Of a stretch of DNA of 64,000 bases, positions 58,020 to 64,000 are shown one piece after another. This DNA is from Gelria sp. Kuro-4 (GTDB lineage: Bacteria; Bacillota; DTU030; DUMP01). Each line of letters starts with the position of its first letter. The first letter of the stretch is position 1. The DNA is taken from the NCBI RefSeq assembly GCF_019668485.1, contig NZ_AP024619.1:2535757-2599756 (forward strand). The letters are read 5' to 3'. The position numbers were made by a program, and so were the translations under genes. The notes beneath the pieces were generated by a model. That model was not told the origin of the DNA. It ran no database searches and saw only the letters and a program-made list of their open reading frames with translations.

Positions 58020-58590
58020 CGCCGAACTCCCCCAGGAGCGCCGCCAAGGTCACCAGCGGTAGGCCCACCACATTGTAAAAGCAGCCTTCGATGCGCTCCA
58101 CCAGAAGCGCACCCTTCCCCTGCACTCCATAAGCGCCGGCTTTATCCAGCGGCTCGCCGGTGGCCGCGTACGCTGCGATCTCGCCCGCGCTGAGCGAGCG
58201 GAACTTCACCCGTGTGCGCTGGTGGGCGCTCACGGTTTTGCCGGCCGCCGGATCGATAACGGCTACGCCGGTGAACACCTCGTGCCAGCGCCCGGACAGG
58301 GCCCGCAGCATGGCCTGCGCCTCTGCCTCATCCTGCGGCTTGCCGAGGATCCGCCCCTCCAGGACAACAATGGTGTCGGCGCCGATAACCAGTCTTCCTT
58401 CTCGTTCGCTGAGCTTCCCGGCCACCGCCGCCGCCTTGCGACGGGCCAGCTCTTGCACCAGCGCGCCAGGTGCCCGCCCGTTCTCCACCTCTTCCGAAGC
58501 GGCACTGGGCACCACCCGAAAGCTAAGCCCGAGGCCCGCCAAGAGGGCCCGGCGCCGCGGCGAGGCCGAAGCCAGGATCAGTTCCCGCAT
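57910..58590 (-). CDS. maf: Maf-family nucleotide pyrophosphatase
   Basis: 226 residues. Maf motifs: LILASASPRRRALLAGLGL, VIGADTIVVLEGRILGKP, GRWHEVFTGVAV, and DKAGAYGVQGKGALLVERIEG. It hydrolyses non-canonical or (d)TTP/UTP nucleotides in the cytoplasm and is linked to division control in Bacillus. About 33 residues at the C-terminus (after FGVDIW) exceed the usual family end and lie entirely in the overlap with radC. The gene precedes radC-mreBCD, a common order. Confidence 0.95.
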   Translation of the reverse strand: MRELILASASPRRRALLAGLGLSFRVVPSAASEEVENGRAPGALVQELARRKAAAVAGKLSEREGRLVIGADTIVVLEGRILGKPQDEAEAQAMLRALSGRWHEVFTGVAVIDPAAGKTVSAHQRTRVKFRSLSAGEIAAYAATGEPLDKAGAYGVQGKGALLVERIEGCFYNVVGLPLVTLAALLGEFGVDIWEEAKKAGRGVSPDVKGAAAGQPAARTSGGARR

Positions 58591-58614
58591 CCCTTCTACG
58601 CCCCGACTTCCGCG

Positions 58615-58860
58615 CTAAAGCTGCCGGTAAAGGAGGTACCCGAGGAGGATACCGATCACCCCGGCTACAGTTATCCGCAGGCTAAGGCCGATAGTCAATT
58701 GCAGGACACTGAGGTTGAGCGTGGTCGGGCTGAAGCCGACGGTTTCGCCGAGGGCCAGAAAAGGCAGGTACCTGGTAAACACCTGGCCCAGCGCGCCGCC
58801 GATTAGCGCACCGGCCACGAGCAGCACCACCAGAAGACCGGTGCTCCGGTATCTCCGCAC
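58615..58860 (-). CDS. DUF4321 small membrane protein
   Basis: About 81 residues with two membrane segments (LLVVLLVAGALIGGALGQVF and ITVAGVIGILLGYLLY). It matches the DUF4321 pattern often encoded beside maf in Clostridia; function unknown. The frame opens at TTG 58869, but AGGAGG lies directly against it; GTG 58860 has correct spacing. Confidence 0.8.
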   Translation of the reverse strand: MRRYRSTGLLVVLLVAGALIGGALGQVFTRYLPFLALGETVGFSPTTLNLSVLQLTIGLSLRITVAGVIGILLGYLLYRQL

Positions 58861-58899
58861 TACAATCAATCCTCCTTCGGGAAGTCGGGTCCATCTCTA

Positions 58900-59469
58900 T
58901 CACATATTCCACGCTTTGGGGACAACTCCTCTTAATGGATCTTTTTTCCACCGGTAGCTGCTTGCTGCCGGAGGAAAAAGCCGCAGCACGTAGCCGGCCG
59001 TAATCCCGATGAAGCACCCGGTGGGCAGGGCAAAGAGGAGCAGGTAGGGCAGGTAAAAGAAGATGCCCAAGTGTTGAATCAAAAGCGCCGCCAGCAAAAG
59101 CTGGGACACATTGTGCGCCACGGCGCCCAGGACGCTTACACCCATGATGCTGAGCACGCGCCTGCCCAGGCGAAAGGCCAGCATCATTACCAGCGTGCTG
59201 CCGACCGCTCCGGCCAGGCTGAGAAAGAAGGTGGTGGTAAGGAGCGTGCCGCCCAGGAGCGAACCGAGGAGCACCCGCAGGCCTACCACCCACCAGGTGG
59301 CTCCGGGCCCGTACAGCGCCAGTGCCAGCAGCGTGACCAGGTTTGCCAGCCCGAGCTTCGCTCCGGGCAGGGCACCCAAAGCAGGCAGCAGCCCTTCAAA
59401 AACGTGTAGGGCCGTACCCCCCGCCACCAGAAGCGACAGGTGGAGCAGCCTTCGCGTTTGACCCCCCAT
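58900..59469 (-). CDS. Gx-transporter / heptaprenyl diphosphate synthase component I-like membrane protein
   Basis: About 189 residues with five or six membrane segments. Motifs PGAKLGLANLVTLLAL and GVSVLGAVAHNVSQLLLAALL are typical of the family annotated as Gx transporters or as component I of heptaprenyl diphosphate synthase. Many are thought to be S-component-like vitamin carriers; function is not settled. ATG 59469 follows AGAGG. It follows the NusG-II gene in a block usually found beside rnf and apbE. Confidence 0.82.
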   Translation of the reverse strand: MGGQTRRLLHLSLLVAGGTALHVFEGLLPALGALPGAKLGLANLVTLLALALYGPGATWWVVGLRVLLGSLLGGTLLTTTFFLSLAGAVGSTLVMMLAFRLGRRVLSIMGVSVLGAVAHNVSQLLLAALLIQHLGIFFYLPYLLLFALPTGCFIGITAGYVLRLFPPAASSYRWKKDPLRGVVPKAWNM

Positions 59470-59493
59470 GCACGACATCCTCTCTCGCTCACT

Positions 59494-59883
59494 TTATTGC
59501 GTCAACGCATCGTAACCCTGCTTTTGTGCGCCTCCTTCCACGTGCACCACCACATGGTTCGGTACGCAGACAATGGCCTCGCCCGGCGCGCTGATCCAGC
59601 CGCGGGCAACGCAGACCTTGTCGGGGCAGGGAGAACTTACCATTCTAACCTTATTCTCTCCGCCCTCAATAACGCTATACCCGAGCGGGCCCCGGACCCG
59701 GCGCCGCTCGCCGGCGCGCAGGTTCGCCAGGGGAAAGCGTTCGACCTCCTTGCCGTCCACTTCCACCACCACCTGTGCCACAGCGGGCGACGGCGCCGCC
59801 TGGCGCCGCAGGGCCAAGAACCCGAACGCTCCCAGTGCCACGACAAGCACCAGGACCAGGATGAGTTTATCGCCCCGCGTCAC
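59494..59883 (-). CDS. NusG domain II-containing exported protein
   Basis: About 129 residues. N-terminal membrane anchor (LILVLVLVVALGAFGFLAL), then a NusG-II-type beta domain with VVVEVDGKEVERFPL, SPCPDKVCVARGWI and AIVCVPNHVVV. Two Cys flank the CPDKVC motif. Function unknown; often encoded with apbE and rnf genes. GTG 59883 follows GAGAGGGTG; it overlaps the apbE end by 17 bases. Confidence 0.85.
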   Translation of the reverse strand: MTRGDKLILVLVLVVALGAFGFLALRRQAAPSPAVAQVVVEVDGKEVERFPLANLRAGERRRVRGPLGYSVIEGGENKVRMVSSPCPDKVCVARGWISAPGEAIVCVPNHVVVHVEGGAQKQGYDALTQ

Positions 59884-60919
59884 CGGTGCCACCCTCTCTC
59901 CGGACCACCTCGAGGCGGTCTTCCAGATTGCCGGTGGAAACGATCTTCTCGTCCGGTGTCACCACTACCGCCTCCAGTCTTCCCAGCCGGCGGATCAGCG
60001 CCAGCCCCTTTTCCGGTCCCAGGACAAACACGGCGGTCGAGAGCACGTCCGCTTCGGCGCTGTTCTGGCCGACGATGGTGGCGGAAATGGCGCGGCGCGC
60101 CGGCCTGCCGGTACGGGGATCAAAGATGTGGTGGTAGCGCACCCCGTCCTTTATAAAATAACGTTCGTAGTCCCCGGAGGTTACCAGGGTCAGGTCCTCG
60201 CTGGGCAGCACCGCCAAGAGCTCGCCGCCGTGCTCGGGACGGGGATTGCGAATGCCGATGCGCCACGGCCGGCCGTCGGGGCGGCTGCCTATGGCCCAGA
60301 TGTTGCCCCCGGCGTCGATAAGGGCGGAACGGATGCCGTGTTCCCGGAGCACCTCCCGCGCCCGGTCAGCCCCGTAACCCTTGGCGACCCCGCCCAGGTC
60401 GACTCCCATGCCGGGCCGCTCAAGGTAAGCCGTCTGCGCCGCTTCGTCGAGCACCAGGTCCCGGTAGTTCACCAGCGAACGCGCCCGGGCGACGGCCTCC
60501 TCCGCAGGGACATACTTGTCTTTCTTGCCGATACCCCAGAGCTTCACCAGCGGGCGGACGGTCACATCAAAGGCTCCCTCCGACAGCTCTGAGTAACGTT
60601 GGGCCAGGGCCAGCACGTAAAAGGTCTCCGGGCTCACCTTGACAGGCCGTTTTCCGGCGTTGGCGTTGAGGCGGCTGACCTCGCTCTCGGGATCGTCGGC
60701 GTTCATTAGAGCGGAGATACGCCGCATCTCCGCCAGGGCCGCGTTCACCGCCTCCTCCGCCCCCGGTCCGTAAGCGGTGATGGTGATCACCGTGTCCATC
60801 ATGAACTCAGTTTTTTCGGCCTTGGCCGCTTCCGCCCCCGCCGGCCCCCGGCCGCGGCAACCGGCCAGCAGGGCCACGGCCAGAAGGAGGGCCGGGAGCT
60901 TAAGGCGCCGTGGTTTCAC
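59867..60919 (-). CDS. apbE: FAD:protein FMN transferase ApbE
   Basis: 350 residues. Exported lipoprotein (lipobox LLAGC) that attaches FMN to Thr residues of Rnf/Nqr subunits outside the membrane, using FAD. Motifs: MDTVITITAYG, LSEGAFDVTVRPLVKLWG, GVDLGGVAKGYGADRA, ALIDAGGNIWAIG, HIFDPRTGRPA and ADVLSTAVFVLGPEKGL. GTG start with AAAGGG upstream. Downstream of rnfB, from which it is separated by the 114-bp repeat array; its targets should be RnfD and, if present elsewhere, RnfG. Confidence 0.96.
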   Translation of the reverse strand: MKPRRLKLPALLLAVALLAGCRGRGPAGAEAAKAEKTEFMMDTVITITAYGPGAEEAVNAALAEMRRISALMNADDPESEVSRLNANAGKRPVKVSPETFYVLALAQRYSELSEGAFDVTVRPLVKLWGIGKKDKYVPAEEAVARARSLVNYRDLVLDEAAQTAYLERPGMGVDLGGVAKGYGADRAREVLREHGIRSALIDAGGNIWAIGSRPDGRPWRIGIRNPRPEHGGELLAVLPSEDLTLVTSGDYERYFIKDGVRYHHIFDPRTGRPARRAISATIVGQNSAEADVLSTAVFVLGPEKGLALIRRLGRLEAVVVTPDEKIVSTGNLEDRLEVVRREGGTGDAGR

Positions 60920-61005
60920 TCAGCGTTCACCCTTTAATCTGAATTCCTTCCCAGTTTACCCTAAGCGGGGCGCCACCAGTCGCGCCCCGCCTTACCGTAC
61001 ATCAA

Positions 61006-61672
61006 TTGGGTCAGGTCTCGCGCCCGACGGAGAACCTGCCTGCACCTCCCAGCCGCCTCTTCGAAAGGACGCTGCGCCGGCGGACCTCTCCAGGCGCAGA
61101 CCTGACGCTTTACCTCTATTGGGTCAGGTCTCGCGCCCGACGCCGGAGCCCGCCTGTACCTCCCAGCCGCCTCTTCGAAAGGACGCTGCGCCGGCGGACC
61201 TTTCCAGGCGCAGACCTGACGCTTTACCTCTATTGGGTCAGGTCTCGCGCCCGACGCCGGAGCCCACCCGTACCTCCCAGCCGCCTCTTCGAAAGGACGC
61301 TGCGCCTGCGATCCTTTCCAGGCGCAGACCTGACGCTTTACCTCTATTGGGTCAGGTCTCGCGCCCGACGGAGAACCTGCCTGCACCTCTTCAGCCGTCT
61401 CTTCGAAAGGACGCTGCGCCGGCGGACCTCTCCAGGCGCAGACCTGACGCTTTACCTCTATTGGGTCAGGTCTCGCGCCCGACGCCGGAGCCCACCCGTA
61501 CCTCCCAGCCGCCTCTTCGAAAGGACGCTGCGCCTGCGATCCTTTCCAGGCGCAGACCTGACGCTTTACCTCTATTGGGTCAGGTCTCGCGCCCGACGGA
61601 GAACCTGCCCGTACCTCCCAGCCGTCTCTTCGAAAGGACGCTGCGCCTGCGAACCTCTGCCGCAGACCTGAC
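61006..61672. repeat. Tandem array of six palindromic repeats, about 114 bp each
   Basis: Units start at 61006, 61119, 61233, 61347, 61461 and 61575; the last is truncated at 61672. Each opens with TTGGGTCAGGTCTCGCGCC and closes with GGCGCAGACCTGAC, so the ends pair (14-15 bp, one bulge) around a core with CTTCGAAAGGACGCTGCGCC. A short linker (GCTTTACCTCTA) separates units. Two core types, GAGAACC and CCGGAGCC, alternate. The array runs from the rnfB stop to about 90 bases before apbE. On both strands open frames run through it because 114 is a multiple of three; 60920-61005 holds nothing else recognisable. Confidence 0.95.
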
Positions 61673-61676
61673 TTCA

Positions 61677-62492
61677 TCAGTTAGCAGCTGCTTGCTTTTC
61701 CTGCGCCTGCTCGTTCACAATGATCTTCTGCGGGCACTTCTCGGCGCAGCGGCCGCAGTTGCTGCACTTGGCGTAGTCGATCCGCGCCAGGTTATCTGCG
61801 ACGTGAATGGCATCAGACTCGCACGTCTTCTCACAGATGCGGCAGGCAATGCAGCCTACGCGGCACACCTGGCGCACCTCGCGCCCCGGCGCCTTGGAGC
61901 TGCAGGCCACAAAGACCTTGGCGTGCGCCGGCACCAGCGCGAGCACACCCTTGGGGCAGGTTTTGACGCAGATGCCGCAGCCGGTGCATTTTTCCTTATC
62001 TACTACAGGAAGCCCATCCGGGCCGAGGCTGAGCGCCCCGAAGGGGCAGGCGCGCACGCAGTTGCCGAGGCCCACACAGCCGAAGCTGCACGCCTTGCCG
62101 CCCGAGCCGAAAGCCGCCGCGCTGCGGCAGTCGGTCAGGCCCTCGTACTTGGCGCGCTGCACCGCCGCACCGTGGCCCCCACGGCAGAGCAGGTGGGCGA
62201 TCCGGCGTTCCTCGTCCCCGGCTGCCTGGACGCCCATTATCTCCGCCACCCTGGCCGCCACAGCCGCTCCGCCCACTTTACACCCGTTTACGGGCGCCTC
62301 GCCCTTGGCGATGGCCGCGGCCAGACCGCTGCAGCCCGGGAAGCCGCAGGCGCCGCAGTTGGCACCCGGCAGCACCTCGGTGATTTCAACGGCCTTCGGG
62401 TCCTTTTCCACGGCAAACTTACGCGCCGCGACCCCGAGCAGTACGCCGAAGACGAGGCCGAGGCCGCCCAGGCTGAGAATTGCTTCCACCAT
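61677..62492 (-). CDS. rnfB: Rnf complex iron-sulfur subunit RnfB
   Basis: 271 residues. N-terminal membrane helix, then the RnfB cluster motif NCGACGFPGCSG, followed by pairs of [4Fe-4S] motifs (CVGLGNCVRACP, CTGCGICVKTCP, CIACRICEKTC, CSNCGRCAEKCP). It takes electrons from ferredoxin and passes them into the membrane complex that pumps Na+ or H+. It follows rnfA by 18 bases. The repeat array begins five bases after its stop codon. Confidence 0.97.
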   Translation of the reverse strand: MVEAILSLGGLGLVFGVLLGVAARKFAVEKDPKAVEITEVLPGANCGACGFPGCSGLAAAIAKGEAPVNGCKVGGAAVAARVAEIMGVQAAGDEERRIAHLLCRGGHGAAVQRAKYEGLTDCRSAAAFGSGGKACSFGCVGLGNCVRACPFGALSLGPDGLPVVDKEKCTGCGICVKTCPKGVLALVPAHAKVFVACSSKAPGREVRQVCRVGCIACRICEKTCESDAIHVADNLARIDYAKCSNCGRCAEKCPQKIIVNEQAQEKQAAAN

Positions 62493-62510
62493 CTTTTCTC
62501 ACCCCTTACG

Positions 62511-63098
62511 TTAAAAGAGAATGCCGCGGAAAAGCCCCTGGAAACCGAAGAAGGCGATGGACATAAGGCCCGTCGAAACCAGTGCAATGGGAAAGCCCCG
62601 CATGCTGGGCGGGATGTCAATAAAGGCCCAGCGCTCGCGGATGCCGGCGAACAGGAGGATGGCCAGGGTCCAACCAACGGCGCTGGCGCCGCCGTTGATG
62701 ACGGCTTCCAGGAAGTTGTAGCCCTCGGTGACGTTAAGCAGCGCCACGCCCAGCACAGCGCAGTTGGTGGTGATGAGCGGCAGGTAAATGCCCAGGGCCT
62801 GGTAGAGCACCGGGCTGATCTTCATGATCACCATCTCGACAAACTGCACCAGGGCGGCAATCACCAGGATGAACGCAATGGTCTGCATGTATTCCAGGTG
62901 GAGCGGAACCAGGATGAAATACTGAACCAGCCAGGCCACCGCGGAAGCCATGGTCATAACAAAGATAACCGCCATGCCCATGCCCGTGGCCGTCTCCAGC
63001 TGCTTGGACACCCCAAGGAAGGGGCAGAGCCCCAGGAAACGGCTGAAGATGTAGTTGTTAATGAAGATCCCGCCGATGATTATCGCCAGGTAATGCAT
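62511..63098 (-). CDS. rnfA: Rnf complex membrane subunit RnfA
   Basis: 195 residues with six membrane segments. Typical RnfA start GGIFINNYIFSRFLGLCPFL with the conserved Cys, and the mirrored LPLITTNCAVLGVALLN with the second Cys, which hold the membrane-embedded iron-sulfur site known for Rnf/Nqr. Normal length. Between it and rnfE lies a palindromic repeat. Confidence 0.97.
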   Translation of the reverse strand: MHYLAIIIGGIFINNYIFSRFLGLCPFLGVSKQLETATGMGMAVIFVMTMASAVAWLVQYFILVPLHLEYMQTIAFILVIAALVQFVEMVIMKISPVLYQALGIYLPLITTNCAVLGVALLNVTEGYNFLEAVINGGASAVGWTLAILLFAGIRERWAFIDIPPSMRGFPIALVSTGLMSIAFFGFQGLFRGILF

Positions 63099-63115
63099 GC
63101 TTCACCCCTCCGTTT

Positions 63116-63185
63116 TCGGGGTCAGGTTTGAGCGCCCTCCGGAAGAAAGCTGCACCTTCGTACGGGTGCAGGCACAAACCTGACG
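63116..63185. repeat. Single palindromic repeat between rnfE and rnfA
   Basis: CGGGGTCAGGTTTG and CAAACCTGACGCCG form the outer arms, CTGCACC / GGTGCAG the inner stem. The end GACGC-CGTT-CCTCTA matches the linker of the array at 61006, so it is a diverged member of the same family. It begins right after the rnfE stop codon (minus strand). Confidence 0.85.
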
Positions 63186-63193
63186 CCGTTCCT

Positions 63194-63796
63194 CTATACT
63201 TCGCCGGTCTTATGCGTTAAAAGGTTCAAGGCCCCGAGAAGAAACCCCAGCGTGACAAAGGCCCCCGGCGGCAGGATCATGACAATGGCGGGTTCGAAAG
63301 CAGCCGGTAGAACCCGCAGTCCCCACCAGGTACCGTTGCCGAGCACCTCCCGGATGGTGCCCAGCACCAGCAAGGCCAGTGTAAAGCCGAGCCCCATTCC
63401 AAGCCCATCGGCCGTGGACGGCAGTACGGCGTTCTTGCTGGCGAAAGCCTCGGCGCGCGCCAGAATAATACAGTTCACCACAATCAGCGGCACAAACACG
63501 CCCAGCTTGGCGTGAATATCCGGCTGAATAGCCTTTAACGTTAGATCGGCAATGGTGGTGAAAGTGGCGATAACGACGATGAAAACCGGAATACGAATCT
63601 GGTCCGGGGTCACCTTGCGCAGCAGGGAGACCAGGATGTTAGAAGCGGTCAAGACGAAAATCACGGCGATTCCCATCCAAAAGCCGTTCGCCACCGCTGT
63701 GGTCACGGCCAGCGGTGCGCACATGCCGATAACCAACCTCAGGGTGGGGTTTTCATTGATGATGCCGTTCGCGAAGGTCGCCCAGAGCTTTCCCAC
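63194..63796 (-). CDS. rnfE: Rnf complex membrane subunit RnfE
   Basis: 200 residues with six membrane segments. RnfE start LWATFANGIINENPTLRLVIGMC, and VPLIVVNCIILARAEAFASK with the paired Cys. Normal length. TCC-rich upstream on the plus strand is the SD AGGAGGTAGGAGA on the minus strand, so translation is strong. It follows the end of rnfD by 17 bases; rnfG is not between them. Confidence 0.97.
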   Translation of the reverse strand: MGKLWATFANGIINENPTLRLVIGMCAPLAVTTAVANGFWMGIAVIFVLTASNILVSLLRKVTPDQIRIPVFIVVIATFTTIADLTLKAIQPDIHAKLGVFVPLIVVNCIILARAEAFASKNAVLPSTADGLGMGLGFTLALLVLGTIREVLGNGTWWGLRVLPAAFEPAIVMILPPGAFVTLGFLLGALNLLTHKTGEV

Positions 63797-63813
63797 TTTC
63801 TCCTACCTCCTTG

Positions 63814-64000
63814 TTACGCCCGGGCCCGAGAAACGCCGTAAACGCGCGGCACAGCCCAGCGGTCAATGAAAGGCACTACCAGATTCATCAAGAGGATGGA
63901 GTAGGATACGCCCTCGGGGTAGCCGCCCCAGAGGCGGATGAGCACCGTGATAAACCCGCAGCCGATGCCGAAGATGAGCCGGCCCTTGGGCGTGATCGGC
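63814..64000 (-). CDS. rnfD: Rnf complex subunit RnfD, N-terminal part outside the window
   Basis: The last 61 codons are present. The end reads [20 protein letters not shown] then [19 protein letters not shown] and PFIDRW, the typical RnfD C-terminus. RnfD is a membrane subunit that carries covalently bound FMN; the flavin-bearing Thr is not in this fragment. Confidence 0.92.
   Translation of the reverse strand, partial: PITPKGRLIFGIGCGFITVLIRLWGGYPEGVSYSILLMNLVVPFIDRWAVPRVYGVSRARA

Noticed and set aside
61006-61672. CRISPR array.
   Set aside because: Units are long, palindromic and nearly identical throughout; there are no unique spacers and no cas genes.
60961-61677. Minus-strand open frame of 238 codons through the 114-bp array, with ATG overlapping the rnfB stop (TGATG), encoding 38-residue repeats.
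   Set aside because: The frame stays open only because the unit length is a multiple of three; one-base length differences in the first and last units change frame, composition is unlike a real protein, and the plus strand is equally open. Kept as repeat DNA, though a coupled repeat protein cannot be fully excluded.
60777-63131. Plus-strand open frame (784 codons) spanning the array, rnfB and rnfA.
   Set aside because: Antisense to rnf genes and low complexity in the array part.

Overview
The window is a GC-rich chromosome segment from an anaerobic, probably spore-forming member of the Bacillota (Clostridia-like). Pointers are a GerMN lipoprotein, WhiA, RapZ and YvcK, copper-amine-oxidase-type stalk domains, sigma-54, a trimeric NAD-linked [FeFe] hydrogenase, an Rnf complex, a membrane pyrophosphatase and an aldehyde:ferredoxin oxidoreductase. 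The species cannot be named from the sequence. Most genes are on the minus strand in tight operons, many with ATGA or GTGA overlaps. No rRNA, tRNA, CRISPR array, intact transposase or phage gene was recognised.

Layout, left to right. 1-6.8 kb: envelope genes (stalk-domain protein, GerMN lipoprotein, murB, DUF3160 lipoprotein, CapA-like protein with Ca-binding repeats). 6.8-7.7 kb: tmRNA and smpB, whose ends overlap. 7.8-11.5 kb: four-gene operon (carboxylate-amine ligase, phosphatidylserine decarboxylase, DedA protein, PIG-L deacetylase). 11.6-18.3 kb: hydCBA hydrogenase and the H+/Na+ pyrophosphatase. 18.3-26.2 kb: cggR-gapA-pgk-tpiA-gpmI-eno-secG, lower glycolysis under a CggR-type regulator. 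26.3-33.5 kb: rpoN, whiA-yvcK-rapZ-PHP, a HAD phosphatase and an NlpC/P60 peptidase. 33.8-42.3 kb: accessory metabolism and envelope genes, including an aldehyde:ferredoxin oxidoreductase followed by a gene that fuses a dinucleotide-binding Rossmann domain to a chemoreceptor signalling domain. 42.3-45 kb: a rearranged, less GC-rich patch with duplicated segments, gene remnants and orphan genes. 45-49.6 kb: DUF438/hemerythrin/PAS sensor, ArsR plus radical SAM pair, DUF362 ferredoxin protein. 49.7-60.9 kb: rodA, minEDC, mrdA, mreDCB, radC, maf, then small membrane genes and apbE. 61-64 kb: a 114-bp tandem repeat array and rnfB, rnfA, rnfE, rnfD (cut by the window edge).

How the genes work together: HydABC, Rnf and the pyrophosphatase together suggest an energy economy built on ferredoxin, NADH, PPi and an ion gradient. 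The aldehyde oxidoreductase adds another ferredoxin-linked step. ApbE, encoded beside rnf, should flavinylate Rnf subunits. The mre/mrd/rodA/min block sets cell shape and the division site.

Most unusual signals: (i) the soluble Rossmann-chemoreceptor fusion behind the aldehyde oxidoreductase; (ii) a family of palindromic GGGTCAGGT-type repeats placed at the 3' ends of genes, including six tandem copies after rnfB, one between rnfE and rnfA, and short forms after rodA and fused into minE; (iii) no rnfG between rnfD and rnfE; (iv) overlap of smpB with the tmRNA 5' end; (v) a GAPDH lacking the usual NAD-selective residues.
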